Positions 1 through 13,730 of a DNA stretch of 64,000 bases are shown here, in pieces (the first letter of the stretch is position 1; every line of letters starts with the position of its first letter). Position numbers and translations under genes: made by a program. Source of the DNA: Antilocapra americana (Eukaryota; Chordata; Mammalia; Artiodactyla; Antilocapridae); contig ML660772.1 in the NCBI GenBank assembly GCA_007570785.1, positions 36,164,225-36,228,224 of the forward strand. The letters are read 5' to 3'. A model generated the notes under the pieces. It did not search any database. It was given only the letters and a program-made list of their open reading frames with translations, and was not told where the DNA came from.

Positions 1-69
1 TTCATAGTATTTCCTTATTACTCTCTTAATAATACATACTAAGATGTAATGATTTTTCATCTTTCATTT
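1..69 (-). mobile_element. Old L1 ORF2 fragment, antisense (left part of a split copy)
   Basis: The + strand reads like the complement of an ancient L1 ORF2 (TTCATAGTAT..., CTTTCATTTCT). The next part of the same L1 resumes at 3227, so this copy was split by later insertions. The match is diverged. Confidence 0.55.
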
Positions 70-3050
70 CTTTAAAAATGAAAATGGAGAGATCACAACA
101 GACAACACAGAAATACAAAGGATCATAAGAGACTATTATCAGTAACTATATGCAAATAAAATGCACAACGTGGAAGAAATGGACAAATTCTTAGAAAAGT
201 ATAACTTTCCAAAATTGAACCAGGAAGAAATAGAAAATCTTAACAGACCCATAACAAGCATGAAAATTGAAAGTATAATCAGAAATCTTCCAACAAACAA
301 AAGCCCAGGACCAGACGGCTTCACAGCTGAATTCTACCAAGAATTTAGAGAAGAGCTAACATCTATCCTAGTCAAACTCTTCCAGAAAATTACAGAGGAA
401 GGTAAACTTCCAAATTCATTCTATGAGGCCACCATCACCCTAATACCAAAACCTGACAAAGATGCCACACACACACACACACACACACACACAAATACAG
501 AACTGCAGGCCAATATTACTGATGAACCATAGATGCAAAAATCCTTAACAAAATTCTAGCAAACAGAATCCAACAAGATATTAAAAAGATCATACATCAT
601 GACCAAGTGGGCTTTATCCCAGGGATGCAAGGATTCTTCAATATCCACAAATCAATCAATGTAATACACCACATTAATAAATTGAAAAATAAAAACCATA
701 TGATTATTTCAATAGATGTAGAGAAAGCCTTTGAACATCCATTTATGATAAAAACCCTCCAAAAAGCAGGAATAGAAGGAACATACCTCAACATAATAAA
801 AGCTATATATGACAAACCCACAGCAAACATTATCCTCAATGATGAGAAATTGAAAGCATTTCCCCTAAAGTCAGGAACAAGACAAGAGTGCCCACTCTCA
901 CCACTAATATTCAACATAGTTTTGACAGTTTTGGCCATAGCAATCAGAGCAGAAAAAGAAATAAAAGGAATCCAGGTTGGAAAAGAAGAAGTAAAACTCT
1001 CAGTGTTTGCAGACGACATGATCCTCTAAATTGAAAACCCTAAAGACTCCAGCAGAAAATTACCAGAGCTAATCAATGAATATAGTAGACTTGCAGGATA
1101 TAAAATCAACACACAGAAATCCCTTGCATTCCTATACACTGAGAAAACAGAAAGCAAAATTAAGGAAACAATTCCATTCACCATTGCAATGAAAAGAATA
1201 AAATACTTAGGAATATATCTACCTAAAGAAACAAAAGACCTATATATAGAAAACTATAAAACACTGGTGAAAGAAATCAAAGAGGACACAAATAGGTGGA
1301 GAAATATACTGTGTTCATGGATTGGAAGAATCACTATAATAAAAATGACTATACTACACAAAGCAGTCTATAGATTCAATGCAATCCCTATCAAGCTACC
1401 AACAATCTTTTTCAGAGAACTAGAACAAATAATTTCACAATTTGTATGGACATACAAAAAACCTTGAATGGCCAAAGCAATCTTGAGAAAGAAGAATGGA
1501 ACTGGAGGACTCAACCTGCCTGACTTCAGTCTCTACTACAAAGCCACAGTCATCAAGACAGTATGGTACTGGCACAAAGACAGAAATATAGATCAATGGA
1601 ACCAAATAGAAAGCCCAGAGATAAATCCATGCATCTATGGACACCTTATCTTTGACAAAGGAGGCAAGAATATACAGTGGAGAAAAGACAATCTTTTTAA
1701 CAAGCGGTGCTGGGAAAACTGGTCAACCACTTGTAAAAGAATCAAACACCATACACAAAAAATAAACTCAACATGGATTAAAGATCTAAATGTAAAACCA
1801 GAAACTTTAAAAGTCCTAGAGGAAAACATAGGCAAAACATTCTCTGACATAAACCACAGCAGGATCCTCTATGACCTACCTCCCAGATTATTGGGGAAAA
1901 AAAGCAAAAATAAACAAATGGGACCTAATTAAAATTAAAAGCTTCTGCACAACAAAGGAAACTATAAGCAAGGTGAAAAGACAGCCTTCAGAATGGGAGA
2001 AAATAATAGCAAATGAAGCAACAGACAATTAATCTCAAAAATATACAATCAACTCCTGCAGCTCAATTCCAGAAAAATAAACGACCAATCAAAAAGTGGG
2101 CCAAAGAACTTAACAGACATTTCTCCAAAGAAGACACACAGATGGCTAATAAACACATGAAAAGATGCTCACCATCACTCATTATCAGAGAAATGCAAAT
2201 CAAAACCACAATGAGGTACCATTTCATGCCAGTCAGAATGGCTGCTATCTAAAAGTCTACGAGCAATAAATGCTGGAGAGGATGTGGAGAAAAGGGAACC
2301 CTCTTACACTATTGGTGGGAATGCAAACTAGTACAGCCACTATGGAAAACAGTGTGGAGATTCCTTAAAAAACTGGAAATAGAACTGCCATATGACCCAG
2401 CAATCCCACTGCTGGGCGTACACACCGAGGAAACCAGAATTGAAAGAGACACGTGTACCTCAGTGTTCATTGTCGCATTGTTTACAATAGCCAGGATGTG
2501 GGAGCAACCTAGATGTCCATCAACTGACGAATGGATAAGAAAGCTTTGGTACATATACACAATGGAATACTACTCAGCCATTAAAAAGAATTCATTTGAA
2601 TCAGTTCTACTCAGGTGGACGGAACTGGAGCCTATTATCCAGAGTGAAGTAAGCCACAAGGAAAAACACCAATACAGTATACTAATGCATATATATGGAA
2701 TTTAGAAAGATGGTAATGATAACCCTGTATGCGAGACAGCAAAAGAGACACAGATGAATAGAGCAGTCTTTTGGACTCTATGGGAGAAGGTGAAGGTGGG
2801 ATGATATGGGGGAATGGCATTGAAACATGTAAATTATCGTATGTGAAACGAATCACCAGTCCAGGTTTGATGCATGATATAGGGTGCTTGGGGCTGTTGC
2901 ATCAGGATGACCCAGAGGGATGGGATGGGCAAGGAGGTGGGAGGGGTGTTCAGGATGGGGAACACATGTACACCCACTGCGGATTCTTGTCAATGTATGG
3001 CAAAACCAATATAATATTGTAAAGTAAAAAACTAAAAATAAAAAATATAT
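70..3050 (+). mobile_element. Ruminant L1 (L1_BT-like), 5'-truncated, about 3 kb
   Basis: The sequence encodes broken L1 ORF2 in pieces at 161-532, 607-1029, 1189-1467, 1468-1932 and 2352-2705. Recognisable parts are the reverse-transcriptase entry [14 protein letters not shown], motif A around SIDVEKAFE, and FADDMIL at the catalytic YxDD position, followed directly by a stop. A 28-bp CA run (466-493) interrupts ORF2 and the frame changes after it. The 3' UTR carries the ruminant L1 ending ([18 protein letters not shown] region, then TATGGCAAAACCAATA) and an A-rich tail near 3025-3050. The endonuclease half is missing. It is dead: several stops and frameshifts. Confidence 0.9.
466..493 (+). 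repeat. (CA)14 microsatellite inside L1
   Basis: An uninterrupted dinucleotide run of 14 CA units sits inside the L1 reverse-transcriptase region. It is long enough to be length-polymorphic. Confidence 0.95.
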
Positions 3051-3226
3051 TTTTAATTGAAATATAGTTGACATGCAATATTAGGTAAGGTTTAGGTGTA
3101 CTACATAACGATTTGACATCTGTATACATTTTGAAATGTTCACCACAAAAAATCTAGAAACCATCCATCCCCATACAAAGTTATAATAATATTAACCGTA
3201 TTCCTTATGCTAAATAGTGTAACTAT
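3051..3226 (-). mobile_element. L1MA-type 3' UTR fragment, antisense
   Basis: TTTTTAATTGAAATATAGTTGAC and the following sequence match the reverse complement of the common L1MA 3' end (ending ...CAACTATACTTCAATT + A). It is the first insertion into the older L1; the ruminant L1 lies at its poly(T) side. Confidence 0.65.
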
Positions 3227-4435
3227 TCTTTCATTTTTGACAGTAGTTTGTGTCATCTCTCTTTTTTTCTTAGCCTGGCTAGAAACATAAAATTTACTGA
3301 TCTTTTCAGAGAACCGGTTTTTAATTTTATTGATTTTCCCTACTGATTTTGTTTTGAATCTGCTTTAAATCTATTTATTTATTTGTTGTATACCTATTTT
3401 AGATTAAATTTGCTCTTCTTTTTCTGATTTCCTATGATAGAAGCTTAAACTATTGATTTTAGATATTCTTTTCTATATTACATATTATATTCTTTTCTGT
3501 AGTAGATATTTGTACAATATTAGAAATATTTATTATTGCATTAGTATATTTGGGCTCCCCAGGTGGCACTAGTGGTAAGGAACCCTTCTGTGTATGCAGG
3601 AGATACAAGAGGTGTGGGTTTGATCCCTGGGTTGGGAAGATCCTGGGAAGAAGAGCATGGCAACCCATTCCAGTATTCTAACCGGGATAATCCCGTGGAC
3701 AGAGTGGCGGGCTAGTCAGTGGGGTTCCAAGAGTCTGATGCAACTGAACTGACTTAGCACACACTCCCTTAGCGATTTCTTGTTTTCCACAGCATTTAAT
3801 GTTATAAATATCCCTCTGTACTGCTTTTTCTACATACCACACAATCTGATAAATTTCATTTTGATTTTCATTTGTTCAAAATATATTTAAGTTTCTCTTG
3901 AGATTTCTTTTTTAACCCATGTTCTGTTTAATGTCCAATATTTGGGGATTTTCCAGCTGTCTTTCTGTTCTTGATTTCTGGTTTAATTCCATTGTGTTCT
4001 GAGAACATACATTCTATGAGATGCAGTCTCTTAAATTCTTTATATTGTGTTTTATGGCCCATAATGTGATTTATCTTGGTGAATGCAGTTTTCTCACTTC
4101 TGTGTCTGTCCATTTTTGATAGTGTATTGAAGTCTTCAAGTATAATAGCGGATTCATCTATTTCTCTTTGCAGTTCTGTCTGTTTTTGCCTCATGTATTT
4201 TGACACACTGCTGTTAGATATATACACATTAAACATTATTATATCTTTCTGGACTATTATTGTCCCATTTATCATTATATGGTACTCCTTTATATCTGAT
4301 CATTTCTCTTGCTTTGATATCTGCTCTGTGTAAAATTAGTTACTCCAACTGTCTTTGATTAGTGTTAACATGGTATTTTTTTTACTTTTATCTATATGTG
4401 CCTTTATATTTAAAATGGGTTTATTTATTTAAAGT
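3227..4435 (-). mobile_element. Old L1 ORF2, antisense, interrupted by a SINE
   Basis: This continues the L1 fragment at 1-69. Recognisable reverse-complement L1 stretches include TGATCTTTTCAGAGAACC, the GATTTTAGAT region, TCCAGCTGTCTTTCTGTT, GTTTTATGGCCCATAATG and GCCTCATGTATTTTGACAC. No reading frame survives. A Bov-tA at 3552-3764 splits it. Confidence 0.85.
3552..3764 (+). mobile_element. Bov-tA/BovA SINE
   Basis: The copy begins GGGCTCCCCAGGTGGCACTAG and contains the typical GTTTGATCCCTGGGTTGGGAAGATC and CCATTCCAGTATTC blocks. It ends GCAACTGAACTGACTTAGCAC. This is a tRNA-derived ruminant SINE inserted in the old L1. Confidence 0.9.
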
Positions 4436-4965
4436 GAAATTAGGGAAAGGCAAATATCATATGATTTCACTTATACTTGAAATCTAAAAATGAAAAAAAT
4501 GAGCAAATATAGCAAGATAGAAAGAGAGTCATACATACCCTGAAACGGAGAAGGCAATGGCACCCCACTCCAGTACTCTTGCCTGGAAAATCCCATGGAC
4601 GGAGGAGCCTGGTAGGCTGCAGTCCATGGGGTCGTGAAGAGTCAGACTCGACTGAGCAACTTCACTTTCACTTTTCACTTTCATGCGTTGGAGAAGGAAA
4701 TGGCAACCCACTCCAGTGTTCTTGCCTGGAGAATCCCAGGGACGGCAGAGCCTGGTGGGCTGCTGTCTATGGGGTCGCACAGAGTCAGACACGACTGACG
4801 CGACTTAGCAGCAGCAGCAGCAGCAGCAGACAGTGAAAAGGTGATTGCTAGGTGGGCAGGAGTGTGGGGGATGAGAGAAATCAGGGTGAGGCTGAAGTTT
4901 TGTGAAGTAGATGAGAGAGACTAAAATTTGCACTATTCTTTTTCAACTAGTCCAAATCACGACTT
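4436..4965 (+). mobile_element. L1 3' UTR fragment, sense, split by BovA2
   Basis: The left part (CAAATATCATATGATTTCAC, then GAAATCTAAAAATG) and the part after the SINE (GGTGATTGCTAGGTGGGCAGG) resemble the sense L1M 3' UTR block ending in 'gttaccag...'. It is diverged and I cannot name the subfamily. Confidence 0.5.
4547..4830 (+). mobile_element. BovA2 dimeric SINE with (AGC)n tail
   Basis: Two related arms each start GGAGAAGG.AATGGCA.CCCACTCCAG and end with the AGTCAGACTCGACTGAGC / AGTCAGACACGACTGACG block. A tail of nearly eight AGC units covers 4807-4829. The dimer arrangement and AGC tail are typical of BovA2 (ART2A) in Pecora. Confidence 0.9.
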
Positions 4966-5022
4966 AACAAACAATACCAGAGTACTTCACAGGTAATGGA
5001 AGTATGCTATTATAGCAAAATA

Positions 5023-5229
5023 AAGTTGATCCTTGAACAGGGTGGGTGTAAAGGGTACCCACCCTCTGTGCAGTCAAAACATATTCACTCTATTTATCCA
5101 TAGTCCCTCTGTATCTGTGATTCTACGTCATCTGATTTCAACCACATGTGAAAGTTGTAGCACTGTAGTGTTTACTATTGAAAATGGTCTCAGTGTAAGT
5201 TCAAATCTGTGTTGTTCAAGGGTCAGCTG
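5023..5229. mobile_element. Short Tigger-like DNA transposon with terminal inverted repeats
   Basis: The left end AAGTTGATCCTTGAACAG and the right end TTGTTCAAGGGTCAGCTG are inverted copies differing at a few positions. The element is flanked by TA on both sides (5021-5022 and 5230-5231), the target duplication used by Tc1/mariner/pogo elements. At 207 bp it is non-autonomous; no transposase is encoded. Confidence 0.75.
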
Positions 5230-5231
5230 TA

Positions 5232-6894
5232 TTTCCACTTCCTCCCTCTTGTCCCTTGTATTGTTGCTGCCATTTATTTTACTCATAGAGAAACATAAAC
5301 ATACATAGTTGAATACAGTGTTGCCATTATTTTGAGCACAATGCTATCTATTAGATCAATTAAGAATAAAAAATGAAATTTCTTATTTTACCTTTACTAT
5401 TAATTTTCTGGTACTCTGTATGTAGATCAGAATTTCTGACTTAAATGATTTTTCTGAAGAATTTTTAGACATTTATTGGAAAGCTGATCTACTAACATCA
5501 GATTCTCTTGATTATTCTTTGACAAAGTCTTCTTACTTACCTTTGTAGGATAATTTCACAAGGTACAGAATTCTAGGTTGGTGGCTTTTTTCTCTCAACC
5601 CTTTAAATATTTCACTCCATTCTTTTTTGGCTTGAATGTTTTCTGAAGAATAGTTGAATTTAGTTGTTTTCTTTGTTACTTTATAAGCAAGGTGTTTTTT
5701 TTCCTCTTGCTTCTTTCAAGATTTTTTTCTTTATCTCTGATTTTCTGTCATCTGAATATTCATATGCCTACGTTAATTTTTTTTGGCATTTATTCTGTTT
5801 GTGAATGTTCTTTCTATGAGCTTCCTGGACCTGTGATTTAGTTTTTGACATTACTTTAGAGAAGTTCTCAGTCATTATTGTCTCAAATATTTTTTTTCCT
5901 TTCTGTCTTTCTTCTCTTTCTGGTATTTCCATTAGTGAAGCATGATACCTTTTATAATTGTCTCACAGTTTTTGGATATTCTAAATTTTTTCTTTCAGGT
6001 TTTTTCTCTTTGCTTTTGGTTTGGAGGTTTCTGTTGTCATATCCTCAAGCTCACAGATTTTTTTCCTTAGCCATGTTCTGTCTCCTGTACCCACCATAAG
6101 CATTATTCATTTCTGTTACCATGTTGTTGTATTTTATCTCTTGCATTTCTTTTTGAATTTTATTAACATTTGTTTCTGTTTACAATACCTGTTCCTGCAT
6201 GTTTTCTATTTTTTCCATTAGCTCTTTTAGCATATTTTTCATAGTTGTTTTAAATTCCCAGACTGAAAGTTGTAACATTTCTGGCATATCTGACTGGCTT
6301 TGATGCTTGCGCAGTGTCTTCATGCTGTGTTTTTTGCCTTTTAGTATATGTTGTAATTTTTTGTTGACAAATGGCAGTATATCCTAGATAAAAGAAACTC
6401 AAATAATTAGGCCTTCACTAGTGTCAGGTCTGGGATAAAGGGAAGTGTTCTGTTGCTCTGTAATTATGTCTCAGTCTTTTACTGAGACTGTGCCCTTGGG
6501 CTTCACAAGTGCTTCTGAGATTTTTCTTCCCCTTTAGGTGCAGTAGTACACTTGTGTGGGCTGGTGCTGAATATTTTCCTTTCTTTGATTAGTTAGATTC
6601 TAATAAAAAAAAAAAACAGTTGGTTCTCTTCTGGTAAAATAGTTTCTCTTGAAGGAGGCTTTGTTAAGAAAAACAGGATGTTCTGGAATATTATAAAATT
6701 GTTTCTCACCTCTTCCTGAGGATTTCAGAAGATATTTCTGTGTACTTCATTGTGAGATTAACTGTCGGTGATGGGCTCTTGGAGGTAATACTTATAAAAG
6801 TGTGTGAGTCTTCCCAATGAATGGCTCCCTGGGGGTTTTTCACTCTCAGACTTTACCACACTGAGCCTCCAGCAAATTGTTTAGATTTCCCTAG
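5232..6894 (-). mobile_element. Ancient L1M 3' UTR, antisense
   Basis: A long T-rich stretch matches the reverse complement of L1MC/L1MD-type 3' UTRs, for example CAGAATTCTAGGTTGGTGGC, GAGCTTCCTGGACCTGTG, TCTGGTATTTCCATTA and GAAGGAGGCTTTGTTAAGAAAAACAGGAT. The ORFs in this stretch are spurious. A related copy lies at 41000-43740. Confidence 0.8.
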
Positions 6895-7000
6895 GGCTTC
6901 CCAGGTGGCACTAGTTGTAAAGAACCTACCTGCCTGGGAGGGAAGTTTGGGAGGGTGGGGACATGGGTTCACCTATGGCTGATTCTAGGGTTTATATTCA
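6895..7000 (+). mobile_element. Patchwork of truncated Bov-tA and L1 3' end
   Basis: GGGCTTCCCAGGTGGCACTAG at 6895 starts a Bov-tA copy that stops near 6941. About 55 bp resembling the ruminant L1 3' UTR (GGGGACATGGGTTCACCTATGGCTGATTC) follows, then BovB. The order suggests deletion or recombination among repeats. Confidence 0.55.
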
Positions 7001-8640
7001 GTAGATTCAAGGGATTAGATCTGATAGACAAACTGCCTGAAGAACTATGGATGGAGGTTAGTGACATTGTACAGGAGGTAGTGATTAAGATCATCCCTAA
7101 GAAAAAGAAATAAAACAGGCAAAATGGTTGTCTGAGGAGGTCTTACAAATAGATGAGAAAAGAAGAGAAGCAAAAGACAAGGAGAAAAGGATAGATACGT
7201 GGATTTGAATGCAAAGTTCCAAAAAATAGCAAGGAGAGATAAGAAAACCATTCTCAGTGATGAATGCAAGGAAATAGAGGAAATCAATAGAATGGGAAAG
7301 ACTAGAGATCTCTTCAAGAAAAAATAGATACCAAGGGAACATTTCATGCAAAGATGGGCACCATAAAGGAGAGAAATGGTATGGACCTAACAGAAGCAGA
7401 AGATATTGAGAAGAGGTGGCAAGAATACACAGAAGAACTATACAAGAAAGATCTTCATGACCCAGATCATCACGATGGTGTGATCACTCACCTAGAGCCA
7501 GACATCTTTGAATGTGAAGTCAAGTGGGCCGTAGGAAACATCAGTATGAACAAAGCTAGTGAAGGTGATGGAATTTCAGCTGAGCACTTTCAAATCCCAA
7601 AAGATGATACTATTAAAGTGCTTCACTCACTATGTCAGCAATTTTGGAAAACTCATCAGTGGCCACAGGACTGGAAAAGGTCAGTTTTCATTCCAATCCC
7701 AAAGAAAAGCAATGCCAAAGAATGCTCAAGCCACTGTACAATTGCAGTCATCTCACACACTAGCAAATTATTGCTCAAAATTCTCCAAACTAGGCTTCAA
7801 AACTACGTGAACTGGGAACTTCCAGATGTTCAAACTGTATTTAGAAAGGCAGAGGAAACAGAGATCAAATTGCCAACATCTGTTGGATCATCAAAAAAGC
7901 AAGAGAGTTCTAGAAAAACATCTACTTCTGCTTTATTGACTGCACCAAAGCCTTTGACTGCATGGATCATCACAAACTGTGGAAAATTGTTTAAGAGATG
8001 GGAATCCCATACCTTCTTACCTGCCTGCTGAGAAATCTGTATGCAGGTCAAGAGGCAACAGTTAGAACTGGATATGGAACAACAGACTGGTTCCAAATCA
8101 GGGAAATAGTACGTCAAAGCTGTATATTGTCACCCTGCTTATTTAACTTATATGCAGAGTACATCATGAGAAATGCTGGGCTCGATGAAAAAAGCTATGG
8201 TTTTTCCAATTGTCATGTATGGATGTGAGAGTTGGACTATAAAGAAATCTGAGCACCAAAGAATTGATGCTTTTGAACTGTGGTGTTGGAGAAGACTCTT
8301 GAGAGTCCCTTGAACTGAAAAGAGATACAACCTGTCCATGCTAAAGGAAATCAGTCCTGAATATCCATTGGAAGGACTGAATTTGAAGCTGAAACTCCAG
8401 TACTCTGGCCACCTGATGTAAACAACCGACTCACTAGAAAAGACCCTCATGCTGGGAAAGGTTGAAGGCGGGAGGAGGGGGGGACGACAGTGGATGAGAT
8501 GGTTGGATGGCACCACCAATGTGATTAACATGAGTTTGAGTAGGCTCCAGGAGTTGGTGATGGACAGGAAGCCTGGTGCACTGCAGTCCCTGAGGTCACA
8601 AAGAGTCAGACATGACTTATGTGGCTGAACTGAACTTTAC
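7001..8640 (+). mobile_element. BovB LINE (RTE), sense, 5'-truncated and internally deleted
   Basis: The start GATTCAAGGGATTAGATCTGATAGACA matches mid-BovB. The ORF at 7354-8031 gives BovB reverse transcriptase (CEVKWAVGNISMNKAS, QQFWKTHQWPQDWKRSVFIPIPKK), with the downstream frame at 7998-8228 (GYGTTDWFQIREIV, ILSPCLFNLYAEYIMRNAG). A deletion near 8180-8190 removes the YADD block and joins directly to the terminal 3' region. The 3' end is CATGACTTATGTGGCTGAACTGAAC. It has the same orientation as CFTR and lies in intron 22. Confidence 0.9.
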
Positions 8641-10694
8641 TGAATCCCATCATGAAGGCTCCACTCTTGTGACCAAATCACTTCGCAGCCACCCTTCCTC
8701 CTACTGGTGTCACATTGAGGGGTTAGGATTTCAGTATATGAATTTAGGAGAGATACAAATATTCAGCTCATTACATGACAAAAAGACAAAATAATATTTT
8801 GTGTGGAAAAATGGTTCAATCTTTGTTTTAAAGCACTTTGTCCATAGAAATTAGTGTTGAGAAATCCTTTTACTCTGTAGTCTCTTGATTTAAGCTTTTA
8901 CTTCACAGAATCTGTACTTTAAATTTTGTTTTCAGTGCATTAGTAATGTAGCAAATATTTAAAAAATTTAACTTAAAAAGAGTGACTTTAAAAAAAAAAC
9001 TTATTTTTCTTTTCAGTCTCAAATAGTTTTTTTCTTAAAAGCTTTTGATGTTTGCCTAAATTTTTAACATCATGTTTCCCTAACTAGAATCTCTTTTCTT
9101 TTTCCTTTTCATCTCAAAGTGTGGGCTAGGATTTTAATTTGGAGGTAGTTAATCATGATAAACCTGGATTTATCAAAATGCCTCAGATGACATATTGTGT
9201 ATATTACAGTACTTGGTAGTCCTCTGGTTAAATTTATTTAATCAGACTTCAGTACCTAATCTGGGTGAGCTTATCTGATTTCTCCATTTGTAGTCTCTTT
9301 AAAATACTGAGATGCCAGAAACAATTCAAATAATATCAAGGGCTCAGATCATAGCAGCATAATCACCTAATATCTATTTGATTTTTTAAACACCTATGAC
9401 ATTCTGTCTTGATAAAAATTGATGTGAAGTATTTAAATCATTCAGTTACTTATACCGATTTTGTGAAGAGTAGAATCTCAAGAACTTATTACATTATTAA
9501 TTATGTTTTATTAATAATAAATAGGTCAATCAACATATAAAATTACAGTTATTGTAGCTTTAGGGATCTGAATTTCATTTGATTTGGCATTTGATTTATA
9601 GAGACCACAGGAAGATAAATGATAATTATAACAGTTTTCAATCTATTACAGTATTAAAATGGTGAATAAGACTCTCTGAGAAGAATGTACTGAAACTGTT
9701 CTATTCATGGTACAATGAAATTACAACTAGCACCAAATTCAACACTGTTTAACTCACCACATAATATTGTGATTTAACTTGATCCAAAATTATCAAAGAG
9801 GAGGTACATTGAAGTTACCAGAAAACATTGACTTAGAATTAGCATCTGGCTTAAAGGCTTATTTGCAGGAAGTAGTCTGGCCTTATTCAATAGATCACTG
9901 AAAAGCCTTAAAACAAATCCCGGAAAAGAATTATTATGTGCCAAGTATATAAACAACAGAAGACTTTGTTAGGTATGAACCAATTAGACATGTTGTTGAA
10001 AGTCATGTCTGACTTAATGCAGTGCCAGCAGTTCAGCAATATAAGGAAACCAGAGAGATAGCTAAAACTTTATAGAGCTAGAGATTTACAAATTGCCTCT
10101 TAATTCACTTTTATCCCAATATAAAACCTGAGTTTTCTAAACATTTAAATATTTGCTTCTTAAGGAAAAAGAATGTAGTCATATACCCTAATCGTTAGAA
10201 TCCTGGCTAATGATTTAAGAGTCTGAAGCGCAAGGAACTTATCATCAAAAGTTCTTGATATGACTTTAGAGCAGGTCACTTCCTGCTCTTGAATTTCCCT
10301 TCTCTTTTTTTTGCTCATGCCTCCCCTATACAAGGCATACTCGATTGCTTCTACAGAGTTTTACTGTTGTGTTTGGAAAATCATCAGCTATGGTGAATGT
10401 GTTTGTACAAAATGGGCTGATTCAGAAATAGAAGTGTGCATATAAAATTCAACAAGATTTTTAAATGCAGTTAACCAAAATTGACTAAATCCATTTGTTT
10501 AGGTTTACTAAATAAGTTTATAATAAGTTTATTCATATTCTACGAAATAAGTTTATTCATTCATCTGCCCTTCCTTCCTCTTTCCATCCATGCTTTCTTT
10601 CCTTTTTCTCCCTCCTTCCCTCCCTTCTTTCATTTCTTCCATTTTATCTGCTATCTCCTCACCTACCGATTTGTCCATTCATCCTTTCATCTAA
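8641..10694. other. CFTR intron 22: A+T-rich sequence without a recognised gene
   Basis: There is no exon, RNA gene or ruminant repeat that I can name here. 10556-10690 is pyrimidine-rich, with TTCC/TTCA-like imperfect repeats (CCTTCCTCTTTCCATCC...), where the 98-residue ORF is low-complexity and not a gene. Confidence 0.7.
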
Positions 10695-10860
10695 CTGTCT
10701 CTCAGTCAGTCCAAATAAGTTTTTTATTTAGCACTTATGTGAACCAATCACTATGCCAGGTGCTGAGAATTCAGTAGAAAACAAGATAGATTACCCTGCC
10801 CTGTTGAACTTATATTCTTGGGGTGAACACAAGCAATAATCAAGAAAAAAAATAAATAAA
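10695..10860 (-). repeat. L2 3' end, antisense
   Basis: AGCACTTATGTGAACCAATCACTATGCCAGGTGCTGAGAATTC, followed by a 'CCCTGCCCTGTTGAACTTATATTCT' block, is the reverse complement of an L2 3' end. Diverged ancient repeat. Confidence 0.6.
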
Positions 10861-12218
10861 ATAATTATCAATTGTGATCCATAGTATGAACAACCTCAAC
10901 GTGGTGTTAATGTGTAACATTTTGTTTATCTGATTTCTGTTGTCTCAAATAATAGGCATGTGCGCAAGTTCCAGTATAGGGCTGTTACCTAGGTTACTTC
11001 CTAGGCCTTTCTGATTGGTATTTAATACGTTAAAGGTTCCTAATTGGTATTCAGTATGTTATTACAATTGTGGATTCGTGTATGCTCTCAAGCATTTATT
11101 GTAGAACCTAATTAGTTCTGATTTAGAAACTGCTACTAGTCTGTAATGAGATAAATATAGAGATTGAGAGTAAGAATTCAGAAATTCATTTTTTATTTTA
11201 TACTTAGCTATGGATTGGAAAGTAAAACACAAAACAAAATGAAAGTGTTTACCATAAATAGTGTAAAAAGCATGATTCTACAGGACTGTTCAGCTCTCTT
11301 GTAAAAAGGCCAAATGAGAAAAAAAGAAATAGCAATAAGGGAAAATAAAGAACTATTGAGTGCTGCTAAATGCGAGCAGTTTATTCAGGGCTTCACTAAT
11401 GACCTCGCTCGGAGCATCTTCCTCTGAGTGCTGAGTCTGAGCTGGCATCAGAGCAGAGTCAGCTCCCTGTGAGCCACCTGTGGCACCTGGGTCACCCGGC
11501 AGGCACGGCCTTCTCAGTTCCATGCTGTGTTCTTAGGGTCTTTAAGTAACAGGAATAGCGTTTTTCTCCTTTCCCTTAATATCCCTTTTGCTTCCTAAAA
11601 TTCTGTTCTTGCCAATCAGAATGGATGGAAGAAGTCGATTTGATAACTGTCCAGGTACTTAGCCACTGAGAAGTGGCAAGGCCCAACCTGTCTTTTGTGC
11701 AAATGTGTAGCTCACTGAATTTAGTCCCTCTTGTCAGGCCTGAACTTGGCCTTCACTTAGTTTATTATGGACAGTATATGAATATTAGAACCCCTGTGGA
11801 TTTATTCATCTTCAAGCTCATATTCACATTCGACTAGATCAAGCTGTAGGTCTTTGCTTCTGGCTTGAGCCCATTCTCAAAAATTATGTACATTAAGACA
11901 CTCTTTGTTTTCTTCAATGTGAAGTGGACCTTGTTTTAACTCTAATGCCATTAGTAAAAATCGGAGATAAATGAACTCAGCATCAGGGGTCCAGTCTCTT
12001 ATGGCCAGTTTCTCTATTGTCTTCCAGAGTTGCTGTGTTCCATATCAGTTTTAATCAGAACTGAAAGTATGCAAAAAGGTTTGAATGAAGAAGTGAGACT
12101 TCCTGGGGGATGATTAAAAATTTTTTTGTGGGTTTTTAAAATTTATGTATAATATCAGATTGCATTTATGGTATTGTGTCTGTGTGTCTCAGGAGTAATT
12201 CCATCACTAATATTCTAG
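10861..12218. other. CFTR intron 22, last 1.36 kb, mostly unique
   Basis: No named repeat was recognised. A GC-richer patch at about 11370-11525 stands out from the A+T-rich intron (see findings). The 3' splice site of exon 23 (ATTCTAG) ends it, with a possible branch-point CACTAAT at 12205-12211 and a second AG at 12191-12192. Confidence 0.7.

Positions 12219-13730
<1,512 letters not shown>

Noticed and set aside
10556..10690. 98-codon ORF in the pyrimidine-rich tract
   Set aside because: Translation is a Phe/Ser/Pro low-complexity product of the TTCC/TTCA repeats.
1..12218. Search for CFTR exon 22 (end of the linker before NBD2) upstream of exon 23
   Set aside because: No sequence coding for the expected ...PGQR end before VGLL was seen; exon 22 must lie left of the window.
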